A stretch of 24,655 nucleotides of DNA, taken from positions 1 to 24,655 of the forward strand of contig PLCK01000136.1 of NCBI GenBank assembly GCA_003134755.1, given 5' to 3'. This document shows positions 7,363-14,418 of this stretch, one piece after another; position 1 is the stretch's first letter, and each line of letters begins with the position of its first letter. The notes below the pieces were generated by a model. The model was not told the DNA's origin, searched no databases, and worked only from the letters and a program-made list of their open reading frames with translations. Position numbers and translations under genes: made by a program. Source of the DNA: Actinomycetota bacterium (GTDB lineage: Bacteria > Actinomycetota > Actinomycetes > Acidothermales > Acidothermaceae).

Positions 7363-8147
7363 AGCGCCGCCTCCTCATGCTGCTCGCTCTCGTGCCGGAA
7401 TGGCTCGGAGCCGGCGTTGAAGCTCCGGAAGAAGCGGAGGATGTTGGGTTCGGTCATGCCCTGGACATGCAGCCGGTCCGCCAGGGACTGCGTGTTCGGC
7501 GTGTCCTGAGGGCCGAAGCAGCCATAGCAGCCGCGGGCGTACGCCGGGCAGAGGGCGCCGCAGCCAGCCTGGGTGACCGGCCCGAGGCATGGCGTCCCGT
7601 GGGCGACGGCGACGCAGACAGCGCCGCGCCGTTTGCACTCGACGCACACGCTGTACGACGGGATGCGGGGGCGGCGGTCCTGGACGGCGGCTGCGAGGAC
7701 CTCGAGGAGCTGGCCGGAGTCGATCGGGCAGCCGTGCAGCTCGAAGTCGACAGTGACGTGCGCGGCGATCGGCGTCGAGCGCGCGAGCGTCTGTATGTAT
7801 TCGGGGTGGGCGTAGACGACGGAGCGGTATTCGGCGACGTCGGAGAAGTTGCGCAGAGCCTGGATGCCGCCGCTCGTGGCGCAGGCACCGATCGTGATCA
7901 GCCGGCGAGACACGCGGCGTACTTCGTGGATCCGCTCGGCATCGGCGTCCGTGGTCACCGAGCCCTCGACGAGCGAGACGTCGTAGGGGCCCTCGATGAC
8001 CGCGCGGGTGGCCTCCGGGAAGTAGGCGATCTCCACTTCCCCCGCCAATGGGATGAGCTCGTCCTCGCAGTTGAGCAGGGTGAGCTGGCAGCCGTCGCAG
8101 GACGCGAACTTCCAGACGGCCAGCTTCGGGCGGCTCTGGTCTGCCAC
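7359..8147 (-). CDS. hyhS: Group 3b [NiFe] hydrogenase small (Fe-S electron-transfer) subunit
   Basis: A 262-residue delta subunit. The proximal [4Fe-4S] ligands are visible in FASCDGCQLTLL (Cys17, Cys20), GACATSGG (Cys89) and HGCPID (Cys140). Eight more Cys between residues 168 and 210 can hold two further [4Fe-4S] clusters, in VCVECKRRGAVC, GTPCLGPV, AGCGALCPA and GCYGCFGP. No twin-arginine leader is present, so the enzyme stays in the cytosol. I chose GTG 8147 because it directly follows the diaphorase stop (TGA-C-GTG) and has GGGAGG upstream; an in-frame upstream start would add 22 residues inside the preceding gene. It passes electrons between the NiFe subunit and the HyhB/HyhG diaphorase pair. 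Confidence 0.92.
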   Translation of the reverse strand: MADQSRPKLAVWKFASCDGCQLTLLNCEDELIPLAGEVEIAYFPEATRAVIEGPYDVSLVEGSVTTDADAERIHEVRRVSRRLITIGACATSGGIQALRNFSDVAEYRSVVYAHPEYIQTLARSTPIAAHVTVDFELHGCPIDSGQLLEVLAAAVQDRRPRIPSYSVCVECKRRGAVCVAVAHGTPCLGPVTQAGCGALCPAYARGCYGCFGPQDTPNTQSLADRLHVQGMTEPNILRFFRSFNAGSEPFRHESEQHEEAAL

Positions 8148-8148
8148 G

Positions 8149-8958
8149 TCACACCTCCCTGTATCCGAGCAGGCCCGCGACCCGGGCGTATGACAGGACT
8201 GGGCCGTCGACACAGATGAAGAGCTCTCGGAACTGGCAATGCCCGCATAGGCCGACCCCGCAGCGCATGTTGCGTTCGAGTGAGACCCGGATGCTGTCGG
8301 GTGTTACGCCGCGCTCGACGAGCGCCATCGCCGAGCGCCGCATCATGACCTCGGGTCCGCAGACAAAAGCCAGCGTGTACTTGGGATCGAACCCGGCCCG
8401 CGGGATGAGAGTGGTAACGAGCCCGACGCGACCAGCCCACGACGGCGGGCCGTAGTCGACGGTGACCAGGAGCTCGACCCCTTGGCCCTGCCAGTCCGCC
8501 AGCGAATCGGCGAAGAGTAGGTCGTCGGGGCTGCGGGTGCCGTAGAGCACGACCACCCGGCGGTACCTGTCCCGGTGGGAGAGCACCTCGAGCACTGCCG
8601 GCCGCAGCGGCGCCAGCCCGATGCCGCCGGCGACGAACACGACGTCTTTGCCGTGACCGTGGGCGACGTCCCAGCCGGTGCCGTACGGGCCACGTACGCC
8701 TAGGACGTCACCAACGGATGCGCGCGACAAGGCATGCGTGACGGCGCCGACATCGCGCACCGTGTGTTGCAGCGGTCCGGCGACATGTGCGGCGCCGCTG
8801 ACGGAGACCGGCACCTCGCCGACGCCGAACGCCGACAGCATCGTGAATTGGCCCGGGACGAAGCCGAGCGGGTCGCCCTCGGTCGGCTCGAGCAACACCG
8901 TGAACGTGTCGGTGGTGTCCTGCCTCCGTCCGACCAGCCTGAAGGGACGGGGAACCAT
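8149..8958 (-). CDS. hyhG: Hydrogenase FAD/NAD(P)-binding diaphorase subunit with C-terminal [2Fe-2S] site
   Basis: A 269-residue ferredoxin-NADP reductase-like protein of the dihydroorotate dehydrogenase electron-transfer (PyrK) type. The FAD domain contains VPGQFTMLSAFG around residues 34-45. The NAD(P) domain has FVAGGIGLAPLRPA at about 108-121 and VCGPEVMM near 199-206. The C-terminal [2Fe-2S] cluster is bound by Cys233, Cys238, Cys241 and Cys249 in the motif starting RNMRCGVGLCGHC. I prefer ATG 8958, with GGGAGG just upstream and similarity beginning VPRPFRLV; ATGs at 9006 and 9027 overlap the upstream gene and lack good ribosome-binding sites. It exchanges electrons between NADP(H) and the Fe-S chain. 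Confidence 0.9.
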   Translation of the reverse strand: MVPRPFRLVGRRQDTTDTFTVLLEPTEGDPLGFVPGQFTMLSAFGVGEVPVSVSGAAHVAGPLQHTVRDVGAVTHALSRASVGDVLGVRGPYGTGWDVAHGHGKDVVFVAGGIGLAPLRPAVLEVLSHRDRYRRVVVLYGTRSPDDLLFADSLADWQGQGVELLVTVDYGPPSWAGRVGLVTTLIPRAGFDPKYTLAFVCGPEVMMRRSAMALVERGVTPDSIRVSLERNMRCGVGLCGHCQFRELFICVDGPVLSYARVAGLLGYREV

Positions 8959-8989
8959 CCCCCCTCCCACCGAAGGTGAGGCGGGCGGC

Positions 8990-9472
8990 TCAGCGAGGCG
9001 CTGCATGGCCGGCACCTGCGGCGCCATACAGGTCGAGCAGCCGTACGCGTGAGGCCACCAACCGGTCGGACATCACCTGAATCACGCGCCGGGTGAGCTC
9101 GTACCCCATCCGTGGGTCCTCCTCGCATTTGTCGCGCAGGCACCGCCCGTCGAAGGTGACCGCGCCTGTGGCCTCGACCGCGCGAGCGTCAAACAGCCAG
9201 CGGTAGGGGGGCACGAGCCACGACCAGCCCACGATGTCGCCGGCGTCGGCCGTGTCGAGCACCACCGTGCCGGCGGCGGGCGCGTGCACCTCGATGGCGA
9301 CCCGGCCGCGCCGGATGACGAAGAACCGGTCGGCCGGCTCCCCTTCGCGGAACAGGAACTCGTCAGCGGCGAAACTGACGTTCGCCGCACAGCCGCCAAC
9401 TAGCGACATGGCGTCCGCGCCCAGCCCGGCGAAGAAGGGGTGGTCGGGCAAGTACTGCTCGATGGTGCGCAT
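8990..9472 (-). CDS. Cyclic-nucleotide-binding-fold protein in the hydrogenase operon, without DNA-binding domain
   Basis: A 160-residue protein with a Crp/cNMP-binding beta-roll: FFAGLGADAM near the start, then ADEFLFREGEPADRFFVIRRGRVAI (split around residues 36-60) and VLDTADAGDIVGWSWLVPPY. No helix-turn-helix follows; the last 40 residues form one long helix, so it is not a Crp-type transcription factor. The phosphate-binding cassette is unusual. Where cAMP binders have GE-ALL followed by R-A-, this protein has GWSWLVPPYRWLFDARA, so it may not bind cAMP or may bind something else. Its start overlaps the HyhB stop by one base (TGATG), with GGGAGG upstream. Translation coupling within the operon suggests a regulatory or assembly role for the hydrogenase. 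Confidence 0.85.
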   Translation of the reverse strand: MRTIEQYLPDHPFFAGLGADAMSLVGGCAANVSFAADEFLFREGEPADRFFVIRRGRVAIEVHAPAAGTVVLDTADAGDIVGWSWLVPPYRWLFDARAVEATGAVTFDGRCLRDKCEEDPRMGYELTRRVIQVMSDRLVASRVRLLDLYGAAGAGHAAPR

Positions 9473-10611
9473 CAGTCCTCCCGTGATCGAATTGCGGCTA
9501 CCTCTGCCGTGATGTCGATCGCTGCCGGGCACCAAGTGATGCAGCGACCGCAGCCGACGCAACCGGACGTGCCGAACTGGTCCACCCAGGAGGCAAGCTT
9601 GTGCGTCGCCCACTGGCGGTAACGCGAGCTCACCGAGGATCGGACGCTGCCGCCGTGGAGGTAGGAGAAGTCGGTGTTGAAGCAGGAATCCCACACCCGC
9701 CAGCGTTCGGTCGTGCTCCCGGTGAGGTCGCCGACGTCGTCGACCGATGTGCAGAAGCACGTCGGGCACACAAGCGTGCAGTTCGTGCAAGCCAGACAGC
9801 GGCTCGCGACGTCCTCCCACTGCGGGTGCTCTGTGTTCGCGTACAGCAGGTCACGAATCCCGTCGACGTCGAGCGCCCGCCCCATGCGCAGGGCCGCCTG
9901 CGCCCCGACATCCCGGGCAGCGAGGCGGTCGGGCTCGTCGGCAGGCATGGCCGCCTCGTCGGCCGCGAGCGCCCTCAACTCGTCGAGGACCTGCGCGCCG
10001 CGCGCAGTCCCCGGTACGACGAGGAAGCGGTGTCCCGCCGGATCGAGTAGCTCGGTCAGCGCAAGGTCGAAGCCCCGATCCGGCACCGGCCCGGTGCCCA
10101 TCGACACGCAGAAACAGGTGCCTCCGGGATCGGAGCAGGTCACCGCGACGACGAAGATGTTGTCGCGCCGGGCGGCGTAGGCCGCATCGGGCACAGCCCG
10201 CTCCGTGAGGACTCGGTCGTGGATCGCGATCGCGTGCAGGTCGCACGATCGGACGCCGAGCAGGGCCAGCCGCGGAGGGTCGACTACCGCAGGCTCCACC
10301 GCAACGTCGGCGCCGTCGCGTTGTCCGCTCCACAGCAGCTCGCGAGAGGGGAACAACAACGACTTCCATCCTTGGGGCCCCACCGAATAGCCGAACAGTG
10401 CCTCGTCACCGCGCTGCCGCAACCGGTAGCTGCCGCCGTCTTGGAGGTCCCCGATCCCGCGCGGCAGTTGGTCAACCGACTCGATCGGGGCATGCACGAT
10501 CGCCCCGTCCCTGACGGTCGGGCCGACAACTACCCACGCCTGCGCGCGGAGCAGGTCGATCAGCGACTGCAACCCGGCAACGCGCAGGATCATCTCGCTG
10601 CTGTTGTCCAT
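9472..10611 (-). CDS. hyhB: Hydrogenase iron-sulfur subunit with two C-terminal [4Fe-4S] motifs
   Basis: A protein of 379 residues (383 from the alternative start) of the sulfhydrogenase beta-subunit family. The N-terminal part includes RLALLGVRSCDLHAIAIHDR and a Cys-containing stretch, CSDPGGTCFCVSMG. The C-terminal part carries two ferredoxin-type motifs: CLACTNCTLVCP (Cys276, 279, 282, 286 in the longer numbering) and CVGCGRCITWCP (Cys355, 358, 361, 365). It links the diaphorase to the hydrogenase core. Two starts are plausible: ATG 10611 with GGAGG five bases away, or GTG 10623 with AGGAG seven bases away. I list the ATG. It is the first gene of the operon; a 160-bp leader separates it from the preceding lipoprotein gene. 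Confidence 0.9.
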   Translation of the reverse strand: MDNSSEMILRVAGLQSLIDLLRAQAWVVVGPTVRDGAIVHAPIESVDQLPRGIGDLQDGGSYRLRQRGDEALFGYSVGPQGWKSLLFPSRELLWSGQRDGADVAVEPAVVDPPRLALLGVRSCDLHAIAIHDRVLTERAVPDAAYAARRDNIFVVAVTCSDPGGTCFCVSMGTGPVPDRGFDLALTELLDPAGHRFLVVPGTARGAQVLDELRALAADEAAMPADEPDRLAARDVGAQAALRMGRALDVDGIRDLLYANTEHPQWEDVASRCLACTNCTLVCPTCFCTSVDDVGDLTGSTTERWRVWDSCFNTDFSYLHGGSVRSSVSSRYRQWATHKLASWVDQFGTSGCVGCGRCITWCPAAIDITAEVAAIRSRED

Positions 10612-10785
10612 GAGTGCCTCCACCGCGACACTCCTGCTGAGGACCTCGGGCTGCTAGGGCCCAACGTCCCGCGTTGCGTCCTGCCCTGTGCGCCACGGCG
10701 GCTGTTGGGACTGTGGTGCAGCAGCAGAGGCTCACATGCCCGACGTGACACCACCTAAGTGCACCCTCGCCACCGACTCGGCAAC
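10612..10785 (-). promoter_or_regulatory. Leader/promoter region of the hydrogenase operon
   Basis: This gap should hold the promoter of the six-gene operon. On the minus strand it contains a GTG-initiated short frame from 10735 whose codons 4-6 are three consecutive TGC (Cys). It also contains a DosR-like palindrome, GGGAC-N4-GGCCC, at 10657-10670, with one mismatch to GGGAC-N4-GTCCC. I could not identify convincing -10/-35 boxes. Both signals are tentative; their placement right before a redox operon is why they are recorded. Confidence 0.35.
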
Positions 10786-11448
10786 TCAGGCGAGCGCGGC
10801 AAACACGTCGTTGCAGAGGATGCCGAGCTTCGCGGCAAAGGCTGATTCGTTGGCTTGCGTGATGCTGGCGGCGACGCCTGGTTCGATCGGGATGGTCAGC
10901 CCTTCACCGCTGTCGCTGATCTCGCAGGTCATCGATCCCTTGTGCGCAAAGAGGCTCGGCGCGCTGGTGTACGTGCCCGCTGTGAGACTGACCGCGGTCC
11001 AGACCGCAACGTCGCCGATGCCGGGCAGCGGCACACCGGGCACGTTCTCTGCAACGACGTCCTGGTCGTAGACCTGCTCGGACGTGTCTTCCGGGTGCAC
11101 TTTGATCAGCATCGTCGGGTTGTTCACGTTGCATTGGAATGAGTGGGTCGGGTCGAGCGCCGCGGCACCCGGGTCGAACTCGACCTTCGTCACGGCCGCA
11201 GCGACAAGCGGCTGCACGTCGGCAATCTTGATTGCCGTGCAGCCCTTCGCGGCCAGGTCCGTGCCACTGCCCGCGCCCGGTGCACTACCACTGCTCGCCG
11301 GTTGCTGGCCGGTCACCGCCGCCGCCGCCACCGAACCGGCGCTCGACGGGCTGGCCGTCTGCGGGTGTTTGGCTGAGGAACATGCGCCCAGGACAACGCC
11401 GCCAATTGCGGCGAGCGCGATGGCGGTAAGTCGGGCTGACGTGGGCAT
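10786..11448 (-). CDS. Secreted lipoprotein of unknown function (220 aa)
   Basis: The start ATG 11448 has GAGGAG upstream and gives a classic lipoprotein signal: MPTSARLTAIALAAIGGVVL followed by GAC, with the lipidated Cys at residue 23. A low-complexity Ala/Ser/Gly linker runs to about residue 65. The remaining globular part starts GCTAIKIADVQPLV and has Cys pairs, a PLPGIGDVAVW segment and LGILCNDVFAAL at the end. The G-G/L-GD-A-W pattern and the position of its Cys residues resemble the C-terminal half of the lipoprotein at 17507, suggesting the same fold (DUF3558-like), but this is by eye. It would be anchored on the outer face of the membrane. It lies between the TetR gene and the hydrogenase leader, with its own 85-bp upstream gap. 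Confidence 0.75.
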   Translation of the reverse strand: MPTSARLTAIALAAIGGVVLGACSSAKHPQTASPSSAGSVAAAAVTGQQPASSGSAPGAGSGTDLAAKGCTAIKIADVQPLVAAAVTKVEFDPGAAALDPTHSFQCNVNNPTMLIKVHPEDTSEQVYDQDVVAENVPGVPLPGIGDVAVWTAVSLTAGTYTSAPSLFAHKGSMTCEISDSGEGLTIPIEPGVAASITQANESAFAAKLGILCNDVFAALA

Positions 11449-11533
11449 GAGCTCTCCTCGTGATCGGCAGCGTGCTGAGCCCATCGCAGGGGAAGCCCGT
11501 AACGTCTCGGTAATTCGGCGCAGCTGGCAGCGT

Positions 11534-12172
11534 CTACCGCATGCCTCGCACGAGAATTTCTACCGCCGCGGCAGTGCCGCCATCGACCTCGGCCGGGCTT
11601 AGCTGGCCGAGCTGGAGGGCCAGGGTTTGGTTCAGACAGGTGCCGAAAAGCATGCCCGAGACCGCCTGCGGATCGACGTCCGGCGCAGCACGCCCTCGTT
11701 CTTGTTCGTCGACGATGTACTGCGTGATGGCATCGAATACCCCATGCATGTCCATCGGACCGGGCGCGTGGAGGTCGTCAAACAGGCGGTGCAAGAGGTC
11801 GGGGCGGCCGAGCAGGCCGGTGATGAGCGGCATCGCGGACACCTGGAACGCGACGCACGCGCGAGCCAGCACCGTTAGGTTCTCCTCCAGCGTGGCCGCC
11901 CCTGGCACCGGGTAAGCGTCCCGAAATGTCTTTGCCAGCAGGGCGAACTGCTCGGTGAGAGCCGCGATGATCAGGTCGTCCTTGTCGCTGAAGTGGTTGT
12001 ACAGCGCGCCGTCGGAAACATCCGCGGTGCGCGCGATTTCGCGGATCGTAAGGCCCGCGAGTCCACGGGATTGCAGCAGTCGCTGGGTCACGTCGATGAG
12101 GTGCTGCCGCAGCGCCCGCGCCGGATCCGGATCAGAATGACCTTGGACGGCGCGGGCTCGGCGTGGCGACAT
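11534..12172 (-). CDS. TetR/AcrR-family transcriptional regulator
   Basis: A 212-residue one-component repressor. The N-terminal helix-turn-helix domain is clear: GLAGLTIREIARTADVSDG followed by ALYNHFSDKDDLI, roughly residues 37-68. The variable helical ligand domain follows. It is the third gene of an apparent operon, 22 bp after the ABC permease gene, so it most likely autoregulates that operon by binding the overlapping palindromes at 13668-13697. The ligand is unknown, presumably a compound moved by the exporter. The ATG start at 12172 has only a weak ribosome-binding site, consistent with coupling to the permease gene. Confidence 0.88.
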   Translation of the reverse strand: MSPRRARAVQGHSDPDPARALRQHLIDVTQRLLQSRGLAGLTIREIARTADVSDGALYNHFSDKDDLIIAALTEQFALLAKTFRDAYPVPGAATLEENLTVLARACVAFQVSAMPLITGLLGRPDLLHRLFDDLHAPGPMDMHGVFDAITQYIVDEQERGRAAPDVDPQAVSGMLFGTCLNQTLALQLGQLSPAEVDGGTAAAVEILVRGMR

Positions 12173-12194
12173 GAGTAGCGATACAACCAGATGG

Positions 12195-12935
12195 TCAGAC
12201 GATGTCGCGCCGTTTGGTGGCCGCGATGGCGGCGACCGCGGCGAGTGCGACCCATCCGGCGAGCACCAGGCCGGCGCCGTATTGAGGAAGCAAGCCGGAA
12301 TCGCTGCTATTGCCGAGCCCCTTCGCCGCGGTCGCCGGCAGCCAGCGGCCTAGCGAGACCACCAGTTGTGACACCGCCGTCTCGGCCACGAAGATCCAGA
12401 TGACCGCGAGCACGATCGCCACGGCCTGGCTCCGAACGAGCGCGCCCACGCCGACGCCGATGGCGGCGTACATCGCGTGCCACAACACGATGCCGATGAG
12501 GCTTCGGATCACGGCCGCCAACGTCAGATCGAAGGAGACGCCCTTGGCCGAATACCAGATGAGCGCGGTTACGAGCGCAGTGGCTGAACTGAGGATTCCG
12601 GCCAGGATTCCGGCGAGGAAACCGATCCACAACTTGGCGACCAGCACCGGCGTCCGCCGCGGCACGCTAAGGAAGGTGTCGGCGATGGTGCCGTGCCGGA
12701 ACTCACCGGCCGAGATCAAGATGCCCAGGACCAGCGACATGATCGCGCCTAGCCCGCCGTGCTCGAGCAGCAGCCTGACCCCGGACGGCGTTGCCAGCTT
12801 CGCTTTGGACAAGGTGCCCGATGCCACCGCGCCGCTTTCGGCGAGCGCGATGAGGCACAACTCGGCAAGCACGACCCACTTTGCGACCCGGGTCGTCAGA
12901 ATCTTCGCCATCTCTGAGTGGATCAACCCGTTCAT
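12195..12935 (-). CDS. ABC-2-type transporter permease
   Basis: A 246-residue membrane protein with about six hydrophobic helices, for example WVVLAELCLIALAESGAV, LLLEHGGLGAIMSLVLGI and VLAVIWIFVAETAVSQLVV. It contains the segment GEFRHGTIADTFLSVPRR after the second helix, which is typical of ABC-2 permeases whose substrate-independent coupling helix reads E-R-GT---L. The start ATG overlaps the stop of the ATPase gene as ATGA, with GGAGG seven bases upstream. Together with that ATPase it should form a homodimeric exporter of lipid, peptide or drug. Nothing in the sequence indicates the substrate. Confidence 0.85.
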   Translation of the reverse strand: MNGLIHSEMAKILTTRVAKWVVLAELCLIALAESGAVASGTLSKAKLATPSGVRLLLEHGGLGAIMSLVLGILISAGEFRHGTIADTFLSVPRRTPVLVAKLWIGFLAGILAGILSSATALVTALIWYSAKGVSFDLTLAAVIRSLIGIVLWHAMYAAIGVGVGALVRSQAVAIVLAVIWIFVAETAVSQLVVSLGRWLPATAAKGLGNSSDSGLLPQYGAGLVLAGWVALAAVAAIAATKRRDIV

Positions 12936-13654
12936 GCCGCCACCTCCGCGGTCAGTCGGATGAACGCAGACTCGAGTTGGTCGGCGCCCGCGCCATTGGG
13001 GCCTGCAAGTGCGGAAAGCTCGCCGTCGAACCGCAGGCGACCTTGGCTGATGATCACCACCCGATCGGCGGTGCGTGTCACCTCGGCGAGCAGGTGGCTC
13101 GACACAAGTACCGTTCGACCTTCATCGGCGAGGCGTCGCAGGAATCCGCGCAGCCAGACGATGCCTTCGGGGTCTAGGCCGTTCGCAGGTTCGTCGGCTA
13201 TCAGGATCCGAGGATCACCGAGCAGCGCGGTCGCCAAGCCCAGGCGTTGCCGCATGCCCAGCGAGTAGCCGCCGACCCGACGCCGTCCGGCGGCTGTCAG
13301 CTCGACAAGGTCGAGCATCTCGTCGACGCGCACGTCGGAGATGTTCGCTGCTCGCGCGACGACGCGTAGATGGTTGCGACCAGTTCGCCCCGGGTGGAAG
13401 CCGTCGGGTCCGAGCAGTACGCCTACCGTGCGGCGCGGGTCGCGCAACTCGGCGTACGGCTTGCCTTCGACCAGCGCCCAACCGGTAGTCGGCCGGACCA
13501 GCCCGACCACCATCCGCAGCGTCGTCGTCTTGCCGGCACCGTTCGGGCCGAGGAAGGCGGTGATCGCGCCCGCTGGCACTCGGAGGCTGAGATCGTCGAC
13601 TGCCGTCATGGCACCGAACGTCTTGCGGAGGTTCTCGATCTCGATGCTGGTCAC
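12932..13654 (-). CDS. ABC transporter ATP-binding protein
   Basis: A 240-residue nucleotide-binding subunit. It has Walker A GPNGAGKT (residues 36-43), signature YSLGMRQ (about 130-136), Walker B ILIADEP (150-156), the D-loop NGLDPEG, and switch His187 in VLVSSHLL. The C-terminus LESAFIRLTAEVAA is the DrrA-type exporter ATPase tail. Translation starts at GTG with AAGGAG seven bases upstream. It is the first gene of the exporter-TetR operon, directly downstream of the double palindrome at 13668-13697. Confidence 0.92.
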   Translation of the reverse strand: MTSIEIENLRKTFGAMTAVDDLSLRVPAGAITAFLGPNGAGKTTTLRMVVGLVRPTTGWALVEGKPYAELRDPRRTVGVLLGPDGFHPGRTGRNHLRVVARAANISDVRVDEMLDLVELTAAGRRRVGGYSLGMRQRLGLATALLGDPRILIADEPANGLDPEGIVWLRGFLRRLADEGRTVLVSSHLLAEVTRTADRVVIISQGRLRFDGELSALAGPNGAGADQLESAFIRLTAEVAA

Positions 13655-13667
13655 CTGTTGACTCCTT

Positions 13668-13697
13668 ATGAACGACAGTTCATGAACGTCTGTTCAT
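13668..13697. promoter_or_regulatory. Overlapping palindromic operators of the ABC exporter-TetR operon
   Basis: Two 16-bp palindromes, ATGAACGACAGTTCAT (13668-13683) and ATGAACGTCTGTTCAT (13682-13697), share their outer AT and lie 14 bp apart. Each has perfect ATGAAC/GTTCAT arms around a 4-bp spacer. They sit 14 bp upstream of the ATPase start codon, which is ideal for blocking transcription. The TetR protein encoded in the same operon is the obvious candidate to bind here. Confidence 0.8.
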
Positions 13698-13789
13698 AAT
13701 GAGCCAGGTGTCGAGTCGCGTCAAGTACCGCGGGCGTGAACAGCTTCGGGCTACCAGGTCGGCCCGGCTGGCGGTCGGCTGCAGTCGGG

Positions 13790-14152
13790 CTACCTGTCGC
13801 CGTGGTGCGCCGAGGTCATGGGCGATCCGAACCGGATCATGTTGCCGTCGGGGTCGATGACAACACCCTCGTGCTGACCCCACTCGGTGTCCTGGGGGAC
13901 GTGAACGTCCGCCCCCGCCGCGCGCCAGGTCTCGGCCAGCTGGTCGGCGTCCTCGACAAAGAGATAGGCGACGCTTCGCGGGATAGCGGGATCGACGTCC
14001 GGGGCGACTCCCAGATGGATCTCGACGCCGTCGAGCGTGGCGAAACCGTACCCACCACCCGCGTACGCCCGCGTCTTGAATCCGAGCCGGCCGTAGTGCG
14101 CAAGGGACGCGTTGATGTCACGCACGGGCAAGATCGGCGCGATGCGCTTCAC
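13790..14152 (-). CDS. VOC-family protein (glyoxalase/bleomycin-resistance-like)
   Basis: A protein of about 120 residues with one vicinal-oxygen-chelate fold: APILPVRDINASLAHYGRLGF at the front, GVEIHLGVAPDVD in the middle and VIDPDGNMIRFGSP at the end. Its length and pattern match the bleomycin-binding/antibiotic-resistance type of VOC proteins, but family members also include dioxygenases and isomerases, so the substrate is unknown. GTG 14152 is chosen because similarity begins right there; the longer frame from 14242 adds 30 residues that do not look like VOC sequence. The ribosome-binding site is weak. It is the last minus-strand gene after the LacI gene and its coupled 69-aa ORF. Confidence 0.78.
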   Translation of the reverse strand: MKRIAPILPVRDINASLAHYGRLGFKTRAYAGGGYGFATLDGVEIHLGVAPDVDPAIPRSVAYLFVEDADQLAETWRAAGADVHVPQDTEWGQHEGVVIDPDGNMIRFGSPMTSAHHGDR

Positions 14153-14208
14153 GTTCTGCTTCGGTTCTGCACGAGCGTGAACCCTATCCAGCCATGTGCA
14201 TCCGGAGA

Positions 14209-14418
14209 CTATGAAACGGTCCCGCAGGTCGCGCGCGAGCATGCCGGGCTCGGCATCATCCGATCTGCGAGCGCGTGCAACCAGCCGGCGAACGCAATTC
14301 GAGTCCGGCTTTCGGTGCGTACGCGGTAGGGCAAGGTCGGTGCGTCCGGAAGTGCTGAGCGCGCAGAGCGGGCTGCCGCGTCGGTCGCAAGGATGTATCC
14401 GATCGCCATGTCATTCAT
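14209..14418 (-). CDS. Small protein translationally coupled to the LacI regulator (69 aa)
   Basis: A 69-residue ORF whose ATG overlaps the LacI stop as ATGA, with GAGGAAACG just before it. This spacing is the strongest argument that it is translated. The sequence is basic and partly amphipathic (TRIAFAGWLHALADRM), with no signal peptide or known domain. Similar short basic tails ending in a W-ALADRL-like segment occur in actinobacterial small proteins, but I cannot name a family. It may act with the LacI regulator or be an independent small membrane-associated protein. Confidence 0.55.
   Translation of the reverse strand: MNDMAIGYILATDAAARSARSALPDAPTLPYRVRTESRTRIAFAGWLHALADRMMPSPACSRATCGTVS

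Noticed and set aside
7377..8219. 280-codon plus-strand frame opposite the hydrogenase small subunit
   Set aside because: Antisense to a gene with intact Fe-S motifs; composition is that of a shadow.
10703..10725. Second DosR-like half-site (TTGGGACT) in the hydrogenase leader
   Set aside because: The other half of the palindrome does not match, so it is probably chance.
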